DNA of 16,704 nt from JASFUX01 sp050050115. GTDB lineage: Bacteria; Pseudomonadota; Alphaproteobacteria; Caulobacterales; Maricaulaceae. The notes beneath the pieces are model-generated. The model made no database searches, was not told the DNA's origin, and was given only the letters and a program-made list of their open reading frames with translations. The position numbers and the translations under genes are program-made. Below are positions 7,643 through 14,637 of the stretch, in pieces. Each line of letters starts with the position of its first letter. The stretch's first letter is position 1. The stretch covers positions 1-16,704 of the forward strand of contig JASFUX010000040.1 of NCBI GenBank assembly GCA_050050115.1, in the 5' to 3' direction.

Positions 7643-9147
7643 TATTGAAAGAGCCCGTCCGCCGCAGCGCTGATCGCGCCAAGCCCTTCGGAGAAGACGA
7701 AGGGCAGCATCATCAGCGGGAAGACGGCCAGAGCGGTCACCGATGCGATCAGCGCCAGCTCGCGCGGCGCGACGGAAAGCGGATGTTCCGTCGTCTCCAT
7801 CCACATTAGCTTGACGATGCGGAGATAATAAAAGGCGCTGACGACGCTGGCGAGCACCGCAACGACGACGAGCCAGGTCGCGCCGGACTCAACCGCAGGC
7901 ACGAACACCCAGAACTTGCCGAGGAAACCGGCGAGCGGCGGAATCCCCGCGATGGACAGCACGAGCGCGGTCAAGGCGACCGCCAAGCCGGGATGCGTCT
8001 TCGACAGGCCGGCGAGATCGTCGATGCTCTCGACCATGCCTTCGCGCCGGCGCATCGCCAGGATGCAGGCGAAGATGCCGATCGTTGAGACGAGGTAGAT
8101 GGTCATGAACACCAACATCCCCTCGACCCCGCGCGCGCTTGAAGCCGACACAGCGACGAGCGCGTAGCCCATGTTGGCGATCGAGGAGTAGGCCATCAGA
8201 CGCTTGATGTTGCGTTGCGCCAGCGCGCCGAAGGCGCCGATCAGCATCGAGAGCACCGCCATGGCGGCGATGATCGGCGACCAGTCGTCGTGCATCGCGC
8301 CAAACGGATCGACCAGTACGCGAACGAACAGCACCATGGCCGCGAGCTTCGGCGCGGCGGCGAAGAAAGCGGTCACCGGCGTCGGCGCGCCCTCGTAGAC
8401 ATCAGGCGTCCACATGTGGAACGGCGCGGCGGACACCTTGAAGGCCAGCCCGCAAGCGATGAACACCATTCCGAAGATCAGCCCCAGATCGGGTCCGTCG
8501 AGCGCGCCCGCGTAGAGCGCGATGTCTGCAAATTGCGTCGAGGCGGCGAAGCCGTAAGCGAGCGAAGCGCCATAGAGCAGCAGGCCCGACGACAAGGCGC
8601 CGAGCACGAAGTACTTCAGCCCCGCCTCAGACGCGCGCAACGAGTCGCGGTTGAATGCAGCGAGCACGTAGAGCGCCAGCGACTGCATCTCGACGCCCAT
8701 GTACATCGTGATCAGGTCCCGCGCCGAGACCATCACCATCATCCCCAGCGTCGCCAGGACAATGATGACCGGATACTCGAACCGGTCGATCTTCTCGTTG
8801 CGTAGATAAGCCCCCGACAACAGCAGGCCGGCCGCCGCAGAGATCGTAATCAGCACCTTGGCGAACACCGAAAGCGGATCGACCACGAAGGCGCCGTCGA
8901 AGGCGTAGCGCGGCGCTTCGGGCGCCGTCGTCCAAGCGATCGCGCCGGCGACAAGCAGCAAAAGCACCGAAAGCTGACGGATGACCCGGCCGGACCACTC
9001 GCCAAGAATGACGCCGAGCATGAGCAGCGACATCGCCCCGCCGGCCACCAAAAGTTCGGGCGCGACAAGCTGGAGGTCTCGCATCGTGCCCGTGGGGATC
9101 GCCGGAATGCCCGATTGGGTGATGGCGAGCAGCATCGACATCGTCAT
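7642..9147 (-). CDS. nuoN: NADH-quinone oxidoreductase subunit N (complex I, ND2)
   Basis: This antiporter-like proton-pumping subunit lies in the membrane arm of complex I. The product has 501 residues and about 14 membrane helices. Expected proton-path residues are visible: Glu153 in GVEMQSLALYVLAAFNRDS and Lys237 in GLAFKVSAAPFHMWTPDVYEGAPTP, the signature of this family. The segment AQRNIKRLMAYSSIANMGYAL (about 310-330) is also typical. The ATG at 9147 overlaps the nuoM TGA as ATGA. Two further Met codons follow within five residues (MTMSM), so the exact start could shift by a few codons. The gene ends the nuo block and runs into birA with a 1-base overlap. Confidence 0.97.
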   Translation of the reverse strand: MTMSMLLAITQSGIPAIPTGTMRDLQLVAPELLVAGGAMSLLMLGVILGEWSGRVIRQLSVLLLLVAGAIAWTTAPEAPRYAFDGAFVVDPLSVFAKVLITISAAAGLLLSGAYLRNEKIDRFEYPVIIVLATLGMMVMVSARDLITMYMGVEMQSLALYVLAAFNRDSLRASEAGLKYFVLGALSSGLLLYGASLAYGFAASTQFADIALYAGALDGPDLGLIFGMVFIACGLAFKVSAAPFHMWTPDVYEGAPTPVTAFFAAAPKLAAMVLFVRVLVDPFGAMHDDWSPIIAAMAVLSMLIGAFGALAQRNIKRLMAYSSIANMGYALVAVSASSARGVEGMLVFMTIYLVSTIGIFACILAMRRREGMVESIDDLAGLSKTHPGLAVALTALVLSIAGIPPLAGFLGKFWVFVPAVESGATWLVVVAVLASVVSAFYYLRIVKLMWMETTEHPLSVAPRELALIASVTALAVFPLMMLPFVFSEGLGAISAAADGLFQ

Positions 9148-10661
9148 GGCGCTCCGAACGAAATCATCTCGATGAGATTGTCGACCGCTTGCGCCGTCAC
9201 GTCGGTCGCGAGCGCGGGATAGATCCCGAGCACGAGCGTCGCGGCGATCAGCGGCGCGAACATCAGCGACTCGCGCGCGACCATGTCCTTGACCGAGTCG
9301 AGCTTGGGATTGGTCAGCTCGCCGAAGACCATGTTGCGGTAGAGCGTCAGCGCATAGACCGCCGACAGGATCACCCCGGTCGCGGCGCCGAAAGCCGCCC
9401 AGGTGTTCACCTGAAAGACGCCGACCATGGTCAGCAGCTCGCCGATGAAGCCCGAGGTGCCGGGCAGGCCAACGTTGCCCAAGGTGAACAGCATGAAGAC
9501 CATCGCGTAGAACGGCATGCGGTGCACGAGGCCGCCGTAGAAGGCGATCTCGCGCGTGTGCATGCGGTCGTAGATGACCCCGACGATCAAGAAGAGCGCG
9601 CCCGAGATCACCCCGTGGGAGATCATCTGGAAGATCGCGCCTTGCACGCCCTGCGGGGTCAGCGAGAAGATGCCGAGGGTCACGAAGCCCATGTGGGCTA
9701 CGGACGAATAGGCGATCAGCTTCTTGACGTCGACCTGTCGGAAAGCGACGAGCGAGGTGTAGACGATCGCGATCACCGACAAGGCGAATATGAACGGCGC
9801 GAAGAACTCCGAGGCGTCGGGGAACATCGGCAGCGAGAACCGCAGAAAGCCGTAGCCGCCCATCTTCAGCAGCACGCCCGCCAGGATCACCGAGCCGGCC
9901 GTCGGCGCCTGGACGTGCGCGTCCGGCAACCAAGTATGCACCGGCCACATCGGCAGCTTCACCGCGAACGACGCGAAGAAGGCCAGGAACAGCCAGAACT
10001 GCATGTTCGGCGGGATCGCCAGCGCATGAAGCGCCTCGATGTCGGTGGTCGCCGCATCAAGAGCCGTGCCGGAATAGAGGTAGATCGCGATCACCGCGAC
10101 CAGCATCAGCACCGAGCCGAGGAGCGTATAGAGGAAGAACTTGTAGGACGCGTAGACGCGGTTCACTCCGCCCCAGACCCCGATGATGATGAACATCGGG
10201 ATGAGGCCGCCTTCGAAGAAGACGTAAAACAAGATCAGGTCGAGCGCGCAGAAGACGCCGATCATCAGCGTCTCAAGCACAAGGAACGCGATCATGTACT
10301 CCGCGACGCGCTCCTTGATCGACGTCCAGCTCGCCAGGATGCACAGCGGCATCAGGAAGGCGGTCAGAACGACGAACAGGATCGACACGCCGTCGACGCC
10401 CATCTTGTAGGTGATCGCATCGTTGAGCCACGGGTACCGCTCAACGAATTGGAACTCCGAATTGCCCGGCTCGAACCAAACCAGCAGCAGCACGCTGGCG
10501 AGGAACACCGCGCTGGTGACGAACAGTGTCAGCCATTTGGCGTTGGTGGCGATCAGCGGATCGTCGTCGTCGCGCGCCATCGCGCGGATAAGCAGGATGA
10601 ACGCCGCGCCGGCGAGCGGCGCGAAGGTGATGATCGACAGGATCGGGAAGCTCTCGGTCAT
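9144..10661 (-). CDS. nuoM: NADH-quinone oxidoreductase subunit M (complex I, ND4)
   Basis: This second antiporter-like subunit of the complex I membrane arm has 505 residues. Glu150 lies in FYVFFEGGLIPMFIIIGVWG. Lys235 and Lys266 lie in FAVKLPMWPVHTWLPDAH and GVLLKMGGYGFLR. These match the essential Glu144, Lys234 and Lys265 of the E. coli subunit. The block DVKKLIAYSSVAHMGFVTLG (311-330) is characteristic. Start and stop are fixed by ATGA overlaps with nuoL upstream and nuoN downstream, so the three pumping subunits are likely translated in coupled fashion. Nothing unusual in length or motif. Confidence 0.98.
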   Translation of the reverse strand: MTESFPILSIITFAPLAGAAFILLIRAMARDDDDPLIATNAKWLTLFVTSAVFLASVLLLVWFEPGNSEFQFVERYPWLNDAITYKMGVDGVSILFVVLTAFLMPLCILASWTSIKERVAEYMIAFLVLETLMIGVFCALDLILFYVFFEGGLIPMFIIIGVWGGVNRVYASYKFFLYTLLGSVLMLVAVIAIYLYSGTALDAATTDIEALHALAIPPNMQFWLFLAFFASFAVKLPMWPVHTWLPDAHVQAPTAGSVILAGVLLKMGGYGFLRFSLPMFPDASEFFAPFIFALSVIAIVYTSLVAFRQVDVKKLIAYSSVAHMGFVTLGIFSLTPQGVQGAIFQMISHGVISGALFLIVGVIYDRMHTREIAFYGGLVHRMPFYAMVFMLFTLGNVGLPGTSGFIGELLTMVGVFQVNTWAAFGAATGVILSAVYALTLYRNMVFGELTNPKLDSVKDMVARESLMFAPLIAATLVLGIYPALATDVTAQAVDNLIEMISFGAP

Positions 10662-12787
10662 CCGCCCGCGCCTCCGCCCTGGTTCGCGCGCCAGAGCAGC
10701 CAGGTCGCGAACGCGGCGACGCCCAGGAGCACCACGAAAGCGTAGTGATAGAGATAGCCGGTCTGCAGCCGAGCGACGCGGCGGCCGCCCTCGTTGGCCG
10801 TCGCGGCGACCCCGTCAGGACCCAGGCCGTCGATGATCTTTTGATCGCCGCCCTTCCAGAGGAGATCGCCCAGCGCCGCCGCGCCGCGCACGAAGATGAA
10901 GCGGTAGACCTGATCGAAGTACCACTTGTTGTAGAGGAAGGCGTGCAGCGGTCCGCCGCGCGCAGCGACCCGCGCGCCGAAGCCCTCGTTCAGCAAGTAG
11001 GTGAACACGGCAAGCAGGAAGCCGGCGGCCGTCACGACGAACGGCGCCCAAAGCACCCAAAGCGGCACGTGATGCTCTTCGGCGTGAGCTTCCTCCGCCG
11101 GCGCTGCGGCCGCAGCTGCGGCTTGCTCGACGCCCTCGGCTGCTTGCCCCTCGTCCGCGTGAGTCACATCCGCCGCGTGAGTCACATCCGCCGCGTGCGC
11201 CTCTTCAGCAGGTGCGGCGTAGATCGCCTCGCGCCAGAAGCCGTCCGCGCGATCGCCGATGAACTGCGGCGCGAACGCCGCGCCGGCGAACAAGGCGCCG
11301 ACCGCCAGGAGAACCAGCGGCCCGCGCATCACCCACGGCGCCTCGTGCGCGTGGTCGAAATGCTTTTGCGGGCCTTTGTGGGTCCCGTGGAAGGTCATGA
11401 AGATCAGCCGCCAGGAATAGAAGCTCGTCAGGAAGGCGGCGATGACGCCCATCCAGAACGCCAGCATGCCGACGGTCGAGCCCGCGTCGCCGGCGAAGAA
11501 CGCCTCTTCGATGATGCGGTCCTTGGAGAAGAAGCCGGCGAACCCGGCGATCGTGCCGGGGATGCCGACGCCGGTCAGCGCCAGCGTGCCGATGATCATC
11601 AGCCCCCAGGTCCAAGGCAGCTTCGACCGCAGCGCTCCCATGTTGCGCATGTCCTGCTCGTCGTGCAGCGCATGGATCACCGCGCCCGAGCCGAGGAACA
11701 ACAGCGCCTTGAAGAAAGCGTGCGTGAACAGATGGAACATCGCCGCGCCGTAGGCGCCGACGCCGGCGGCGAAGAACATGTAGCCGAGCTGCGAACATGT
11801 CGAATAGGCGATGACCCGCTTGATGTCGTTCTGCGCCACGCCGACCGTCGCGGCGTAAAGCGCGGTCACGGCGCCGGTGACCGTGACGAACGCGGCCGCC
11901 GTGGGCGCATACTCGAAGATCGGCGAGCAGCGGCAGACCAGAAACACGCCGGCGGTGACCATGGTCGCCGCGTGAATGAGCGCGGAGACCGGGGTCGGGC
12001 CTTCCATGGCGTCGGGCAGCCAAACGTGCAGGAAGAACTGCGCCGACTTGCCCATCGCGCCGATGAACAGAAGGAAGGCGATCAGCTCGACCGCGTTGAA
12101 GCTCATCGACAGGAACTCGATGCGCGCCTCTTGCGCGGGAACCGCGGTCTCGGCGCCGATCGGCGTGATCGGCGCGTTCTCGATCACCGCGGAAAAGACC
12201 GGATCGAACTCAACCGTGCCGAACATGAAGAAGACGGCCATGATCCCGAGCGCGAAGCCGAAGTCGCCCACCCGGTTGACCACGAACGCCTTGATCGCCG
12301 CGTCGTTCGCCGAGGGCTTCTTGTACCAGAAGCCGATCAGCAGATAGCTCGCCAGCCCCACCCCCTCCCAGCCGAAGAACAGCTGGATGAAGTTGTTCGC
12401 CGTCACCAGCATCAACATCGCGAAGGTGAACAGCGACAGGTAGGAGAAGAACCGCGCCTGATCGGGGTCGTGGTCCATGTAGCCGATCGAATAAAGGTGC
12501 ACGAGCGCCGAGACGAACGTGACCACGACCAGCATCACCGCGGTCAGGGTGTCGACATGGATCGCCCAGGAGGCGTCGAAGTCTCCGATGTCGAACCAGC
12601 GGAAGAGCGTCGTCGTCTGCTCGTTGCCGAGCACCGCGACGTCGACGAAGGTCGCGATCGACAGCGCCGCAGAGACGAACAACAGCGCCGTGGTCAGATA
12701 CATCGCGCCCTTGGGGCCGACGATCTTGCGCCCGAGCCCGGCGATCAGGCAGCCGATCAGCGGCGCAAAGACGATGGCGACGGGCAT
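10658..12787 (-). CDS. nuoL: NADH-quinone oxidoreductase subunit L (complex I, ND5), with repeat-rich insertion
   Basis: This is the distal antiporter-like subunit of the complex I membrane arm, with the lateral helix that braces it. The product has 709 residues, longer than the E. coli protein (about 613). Key residues fit Glu141 (FFGWEGVGLASYLLIGFWY), Lys247 (GAMGKSAQFF) and His272 (ALIHAATMVTAG). The C-terminus shows the lateral-helix region (about 613-675) and a last membrane helix (about 681-701). Between the helices taken as TM14 and TM15 lies an Ala/Glu/His-rich low-complexity insertion at about 524-573. It holds AAPAEEAHA twice and ADVTHA twice. By family topology this loop would face the periplasm. 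The ATG at 12787 is 7 bp after the nuoK stop, and the end overlaps nuoM as ATGA. Confidence 0.97.
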   Translation of the reverse strand: MPVAIVFAPLIGCLIAGLGRKIVGPKGAMYLTTALLFVSAALSIATFVDVAVLGNEQTTTLFRWFDIGDFDASWAIHVDTLTAVMLVVVTFVSALVHLYSIGYMDHDPDQARFFSYLSLFTFAMLMLVTANNFIQLFFGWEGVGLASYLLIGFWYKKPSANDAAIKAFVVNRVGDFGFALGIMAVFFMFGTVEFDPVFSAVIENAPITPIGAETAVPAQEARIEFLSMSFNAVELIAFLLFIGAMGKSAQFFLHVWLPDAMEGPTPVSALIHAATMVTAGVFLVCRCSPIFEYAPTAAAFVTVTGAVTALYAATVGVAQNDIKRVIAYSTCSQLGYMFFAAGVGAYGAAMFHLFTHAFFKALLFLGSGAVIHALHDEQDMRNMGALRSKLPWTWGLMIIGTLALTGVGIPGTIAGFAGFFSKDRIIEEAFFAGDAGSTVGMLAFWMGVIAAFLTSFYSWRLIFMTFHGTHKGPQKHFDHAHEAPWVMRGPLVLLAVGALFAGAAFAPQFIGDRADGFWREAIYAAPAEEAHAADVTHAADVTHADEGQAAEGVEQAAAAAAAPAEEAHAEEHHVPLWVLWAPFVVTAAGFLLAVFTYLLNEGFGARVAARGGPLHAFLYNKWYFDQVYRFIFVRGAAALGDLLWKGGDQKIIDGLGPDGVAATANEGGRRVARLQTGYLYHYAFVVLLGVAAFATWLLWRANQGGGAGG
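11159..11194. repeat. Perfect 18-bp tandem duplication inside nuoL
   Basis: Two identical copies of GTGAGTCACATCCGCCGC stand head to tail at 11159-11176 and 11177-11194. On the minus strand they encode residues 532-543 of NuoL, AADVTH repeated. Being a multiple of three, the duplication keeps the frame. It lies inside the larger low-complexity loop at 11069-11218, in which AAPAEEAHA occurs at both ends (residues 524-532 and 561-569). Confidence 0.95.
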
Positions 12788-12794
12788 CTTCCGC

Positions 12795-13103
12795 TCAGCC
12801 TTTCATCAGGTTGACGTCTTCGACCGCGATGTCGCCGCGGTTGCGGAAATAGACGACGAGGATCGCCAGACCGATCGCGGCTTCGGCCGCCGCCACGGTC
12901 AGCACGAACATGGCGAACACCTGGCCCGCGACGTCGTTGAGGAACGCCGAGAAGGCGACCAGGTTGACGTTGACCGCCAGCAGGATGAGCTCGATCGACA
13001 TCAGGATGATGATGACGTTCTTGCGGTTCACGAAGATGCCGAAGACGCCGATCGTGAAGAGGATCGCGCCGAGAGTGAGATAGTGCTCGAGACCAATGGT
13101 CAT
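12795..13103 (-). CDS. nuoK: NADH-quinone oxidoreductase subunit K (complex I, ND4L)
   Basis: This small complex I membrane subunit carries part of the proton path near the quinone module. The product has 102 residues and three membrane helices. Glu38 in LMSIELILLAVNVNLVAF and Glu74 in AAAEAAIGLAILV match the conserved Glu36 and Glu72 of E. coli. Length and motifs are standard. The ATG at 13103 overlaps the nuoJ TGA as ATGA; nuoL starts 7 bp after its stop. Confidence 0.97.
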   Translation of the reverse strand: MTIGLEHYLTLGAILFTIGVFGIFVNRKNVIIILMSIELILLAVNVNLVAFSAFLNDVAGQVFAMFVLTVAAAEAAIGLAILVVYFRNRGDIAVEDVNLMKG

Positions 13104-13684
13104 GCGCCCTCGCCCGGCTTGATGTCGACCAGCGTGACCGCGTCCTTGCGCCGCCGCGCGACCTGCGCCCCGATGTCCTGACGCTTGACGCCGGGACGAT
13201 GCCGCAGCGTCAACACGATCGCGCCGATCATCGCCAGCAGCAGCACCATGCCCGCCGCCTGGAAGACGAACAGGTATTCTTCATAGAGAACTTCGCCGAG
13301 TTCTTGAGGACCGATCTGCGTGGGCTGCAGGGCCGCGCCCTCGCCCCAGGTCGATACGCCGACAAGGATCAGCTCGGCGAGGAGCACGAGCGCGATAAGC
13401 GCACCGATCGGCAGATAGCTCAAGAAGCCCTGCTTGAGCTCGACGAAGTCGATGTCGAGCATCATCACGACGAACAGGAACAACACCGCGACCGCGCCGA
13501 CGTAGACGACGACCAGCAGCATGGCGATGAACTCCGCGCCGATCAGCACGAAGAGGCCCGCCGCGGTGAAGAAGGTGGCGATCAGCCAAAGCACCGAGCG
13601 AACCGGATTGCGGGCGGCGACGACCAGGAACGCCGACAGCACGGCGCTGGCCGCAAGGACGTAGAAGGCGACCGCCTGTATCAT
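13100..13684 (-). CDS. nuoJ: NADH-quinone oxidoreductase subunit J (complex I, ND6)
   Basis: This complex I membrane subunit's third helix changes shape during coupling of quinone reduction to proton pumping. The product has 194 residues and five hydrophobic helices (about 2-22, 29-49, 53-76, 90-110 and 139-160). Glu51 and the helix YVGAVAVLFLFVVMM (61-75) are conserved family features. A basic cytosolic tail of about 30 residues ends the protein. The ATG at 13684 has GAGGA about 12 nt upstream. Unlike the usual nuoI-nuoJ order with a short gap, here nuoJ is cut off from nuoI by an opposite-strand gene and a 284-bp intergenic region. It either has its own promoter or depends on read-through. 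Confidence 0.97.
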   Translation of the reverse strand: MIQAVAFYVLAASAVLSAFLVVAARNPVRSVLWLIATFFTAAGLFVLIGAEFIAMLLVVVYVGAVAVLFLFVVMMLDIDFVELKQGFLSYLPIGALIALVLLAELILVGVSTWGEGAALQPTQIGPQELGEVLYEEYLFVFQAAGMVLLLAMIGAIVLTLRHRPGVKRQDIGAQVARRRKDAVTLVDIKPGEGA

Positions 13685-13776
13685 CCGCGCTTTAGGTCCT
13701 CACGTCGTTCAGATTGAGAGCGAGCCGGACGGATCGCTCCGCAGTTCAGTTGCAGGTCAGCCTCGCGAGTCGCCCC

Positions 13777-13805
13777 GCTTTAGGCCGCGTCGGCCCGGGC
13801 CACAA
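13777..13805 (-). promoter_or_regulatory. Possible sigma-70-like promoter for nuoJ-N
   Basis: Read on the minus strand, TTGTGG (13805-13800) and TAAAGC (13782-13777) are separated by exactly 17 nt. Each matches three of six consensus bases. It would start transcription near 13770, with a leader of about 86 nt before nuoJ. It is the best-spaced pair I found on this strand here, but such matches arise often by chance. Confidence 0.2.
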
Positions 13806-13907
13806 GCACGCCTTAGAAGCACGTCGGCGCGCATGTGCGCCGCCACCGGCTTTTAAGGCGGCCGGGAGCGCGATTCCACCCTCGAATGCGACAAGCCTTC
13901 CTAATCT

Positions 13908-13947
13908 TTGGACATTTTTGACCGGATCGATAGCTTGGCGCGGTCAA
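13908..13947 (+). promoter_or_regulatory. Weak promoter-like pair and dyad before the HD gene
   Basis: TTGGAC (13908-13913) and TAGCTT (13931-13936) are 17 nt apart and would give a leader of about 25 nt. Overlapping them is a perfect 6-bp dyad, TTGACC (13918-13923) and GGTCAA (13942-13947), with an 18-nt spacer. The dyad could be a repressor or activator site or a hairpin in the leader. It lies in an AT-richer patch, as promoters often do. Confidence 0.22.
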
Positions 13948-13968
13948 GGCCTCGTGGAGGACCGCTCC

Positions 13969-14631
13969 ATGTTGGACAGCGTCGAGCAAGCCGCTCCGGC
14001 GGTCGCTGTCGACCTGTGCTGGGACCGCCTGCGAGAGGCCCTTCGCGCCCCGCCAGGAGCAGTGGCAGCTTGGCGACGACGCGTCGCGCGCGCCTACGCA
14101 ACGCCCTGGCGCGCCTATCACACGCTCGCGCATGTCGCCTTTCTCGCCGCGGAGATCGAACGACACGCAGCGGAGATCGGCGAGCCCGCGCGGCTCATCG
14201 CCGCGGCCTTGTTTCACGATTACGTCTACCGCTCATGGCGCAAGGACAACGAAGCGCGCAGCGCGGACATCGCCTCGGACGCGCTCGCGGATCTGGGCGC
14301 GCCGGGCGAATTCATTCCGCGCGTTCACCGGCTGATCCTGTGGACAGCCGGTCATGAGGCGCCGCTCGAAGCGGACCGCGAAGACCAGTTGTTTCTGGAC
14401 ATGGACCTCGCCGTCCTGGGCGCGCCGGTCGAGATCTACGACCTCTACGCCACGCGCGTGCGGCGCGAGTTCTTCTGGGCGCCGCCGCACCGCTATCGCG
14501 CCGGACGGCGCGCATTCCTGAAGACGATGCTGGCCCGGCCGCGGGTGTTCAACACCGACGTCTATGAGTTCGAGCGCGGCGGTCAGGCGCGAGAGAATAT
14601 AACGCGAGAGCTGGCGACGCTGAGCCGATAG
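13969..14631 (+). CDS. HD-superfamily predicted metal-dependent phosphohydrolase (COG4339-like)
   Basis: The only plus-strand gene in the window encodes 220 residues. It has the HD-domain layout of the COG4339 group of predicted metal-dependent phosphohydrolases: YHTLAHV (His51, His55), the paired HD in LFHDYVY (His83-Asp84), DNEARSAD (93-100) and the late Asp in LFLDMDLAVLGAP (Asp144 or 146). The substrate is unknown; no nucleotide- or cyclic-di-GMP-specific feature is visible. Earlier database entries label some relatives as NMDA-receptor subunits, which is a misannotation. The ATG at 13969 has GGAGG 8 nt upstream and starts just before the domain. The stop lies 6 bp from the nuoI stop, tail to tail. 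GC and codon use look like those of its neighbours, so any transfer is old or from a similar genome. Confidence 0.85.
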   Translation: MLDSVEQAAPAVAVDLCWDRLREALRAPPGAVAAWRRRVARAYATPWRAYHTLAHVAFLAAEIERHAAEIGEPARLIAAALFHDYVYRSWRKDNEARSADIASDALADLGAPGEFIPRVHRLILWTAGHEAPLEADREDQLFLDMDLAVLGAPVEIYDLYATRVRREFFWAPPHRYRAGRRAFLKTMLARPRVFNTDVYEFERGGQARENITRELATLSR

Positions 14632-14637
14632 TCGGCT

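Larger units (their letters stand above)
13685..13968. other. Divergent intergenic region between nuoJ and the HD gene
   Basis: This stretch of 284 bp without a convincing gene is flanked by divergent starts. It contains, at 13826-13865, a cluster of inverted repeats: GGCGC/GCGCC (13826-13830 and 13837-13841), GCCGCC/GGCGGC (13839-13844 and 13857-13862) and an alternative CCGGC/GCCGG (13846-13850 and 13861-13865). These could fold on either strand. An open frame continues from the HD gene back to 13714, but it lacks a ribosome site and its translation looks like non-coding Arg/Ala-rich sequence, so I treat it as non-coding. Promoters for both flanking genes should lie here. Confidence 0.6.

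Noticed and set aside
9148..9948. N-terminal extension of nuoN into the nuoM coding region (open frame of 768 codons in total)
   Set aside because: The extra residues are an out-of-frame reading of nuoM; the ATGA junction at 9147 gives a normal NuoN.
9189..10745. A 518-codon open frame on the plus strand opposite nuoM
   Set aside because: Same cause as the nuoL shadow; charged low-complexity translation, no ribosome site, and full overlap with a gene of certain identity.
10745..12814. A 689-codon open frame on the plus strand opposite nuoL
   Set aside because: It is the antisense shadow of nuoL: its product is an implausible Arg/Asp/Glu/His/Gln-rich string with no domain pattern, as expected when GC-rich membrane-protein codons are read backwards.
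13161..13684. The basic C-terminal tail of NuoJ as an unusual fusion
   Set aside because: Short charged cytosolic tails of this kind are, to my knowledge, common in alphaproteobacterial NuoJ; nothing domain-like is visible.
13714..13968. N-terminal extension of the HD gene by 85 codons
   Set aside because: No ribosome site at the upstream ATG, Arg/Ala/Pro-rich translation unlike a domain, and the GGAGG-preceded ATG at 13969 gives the usual family length.
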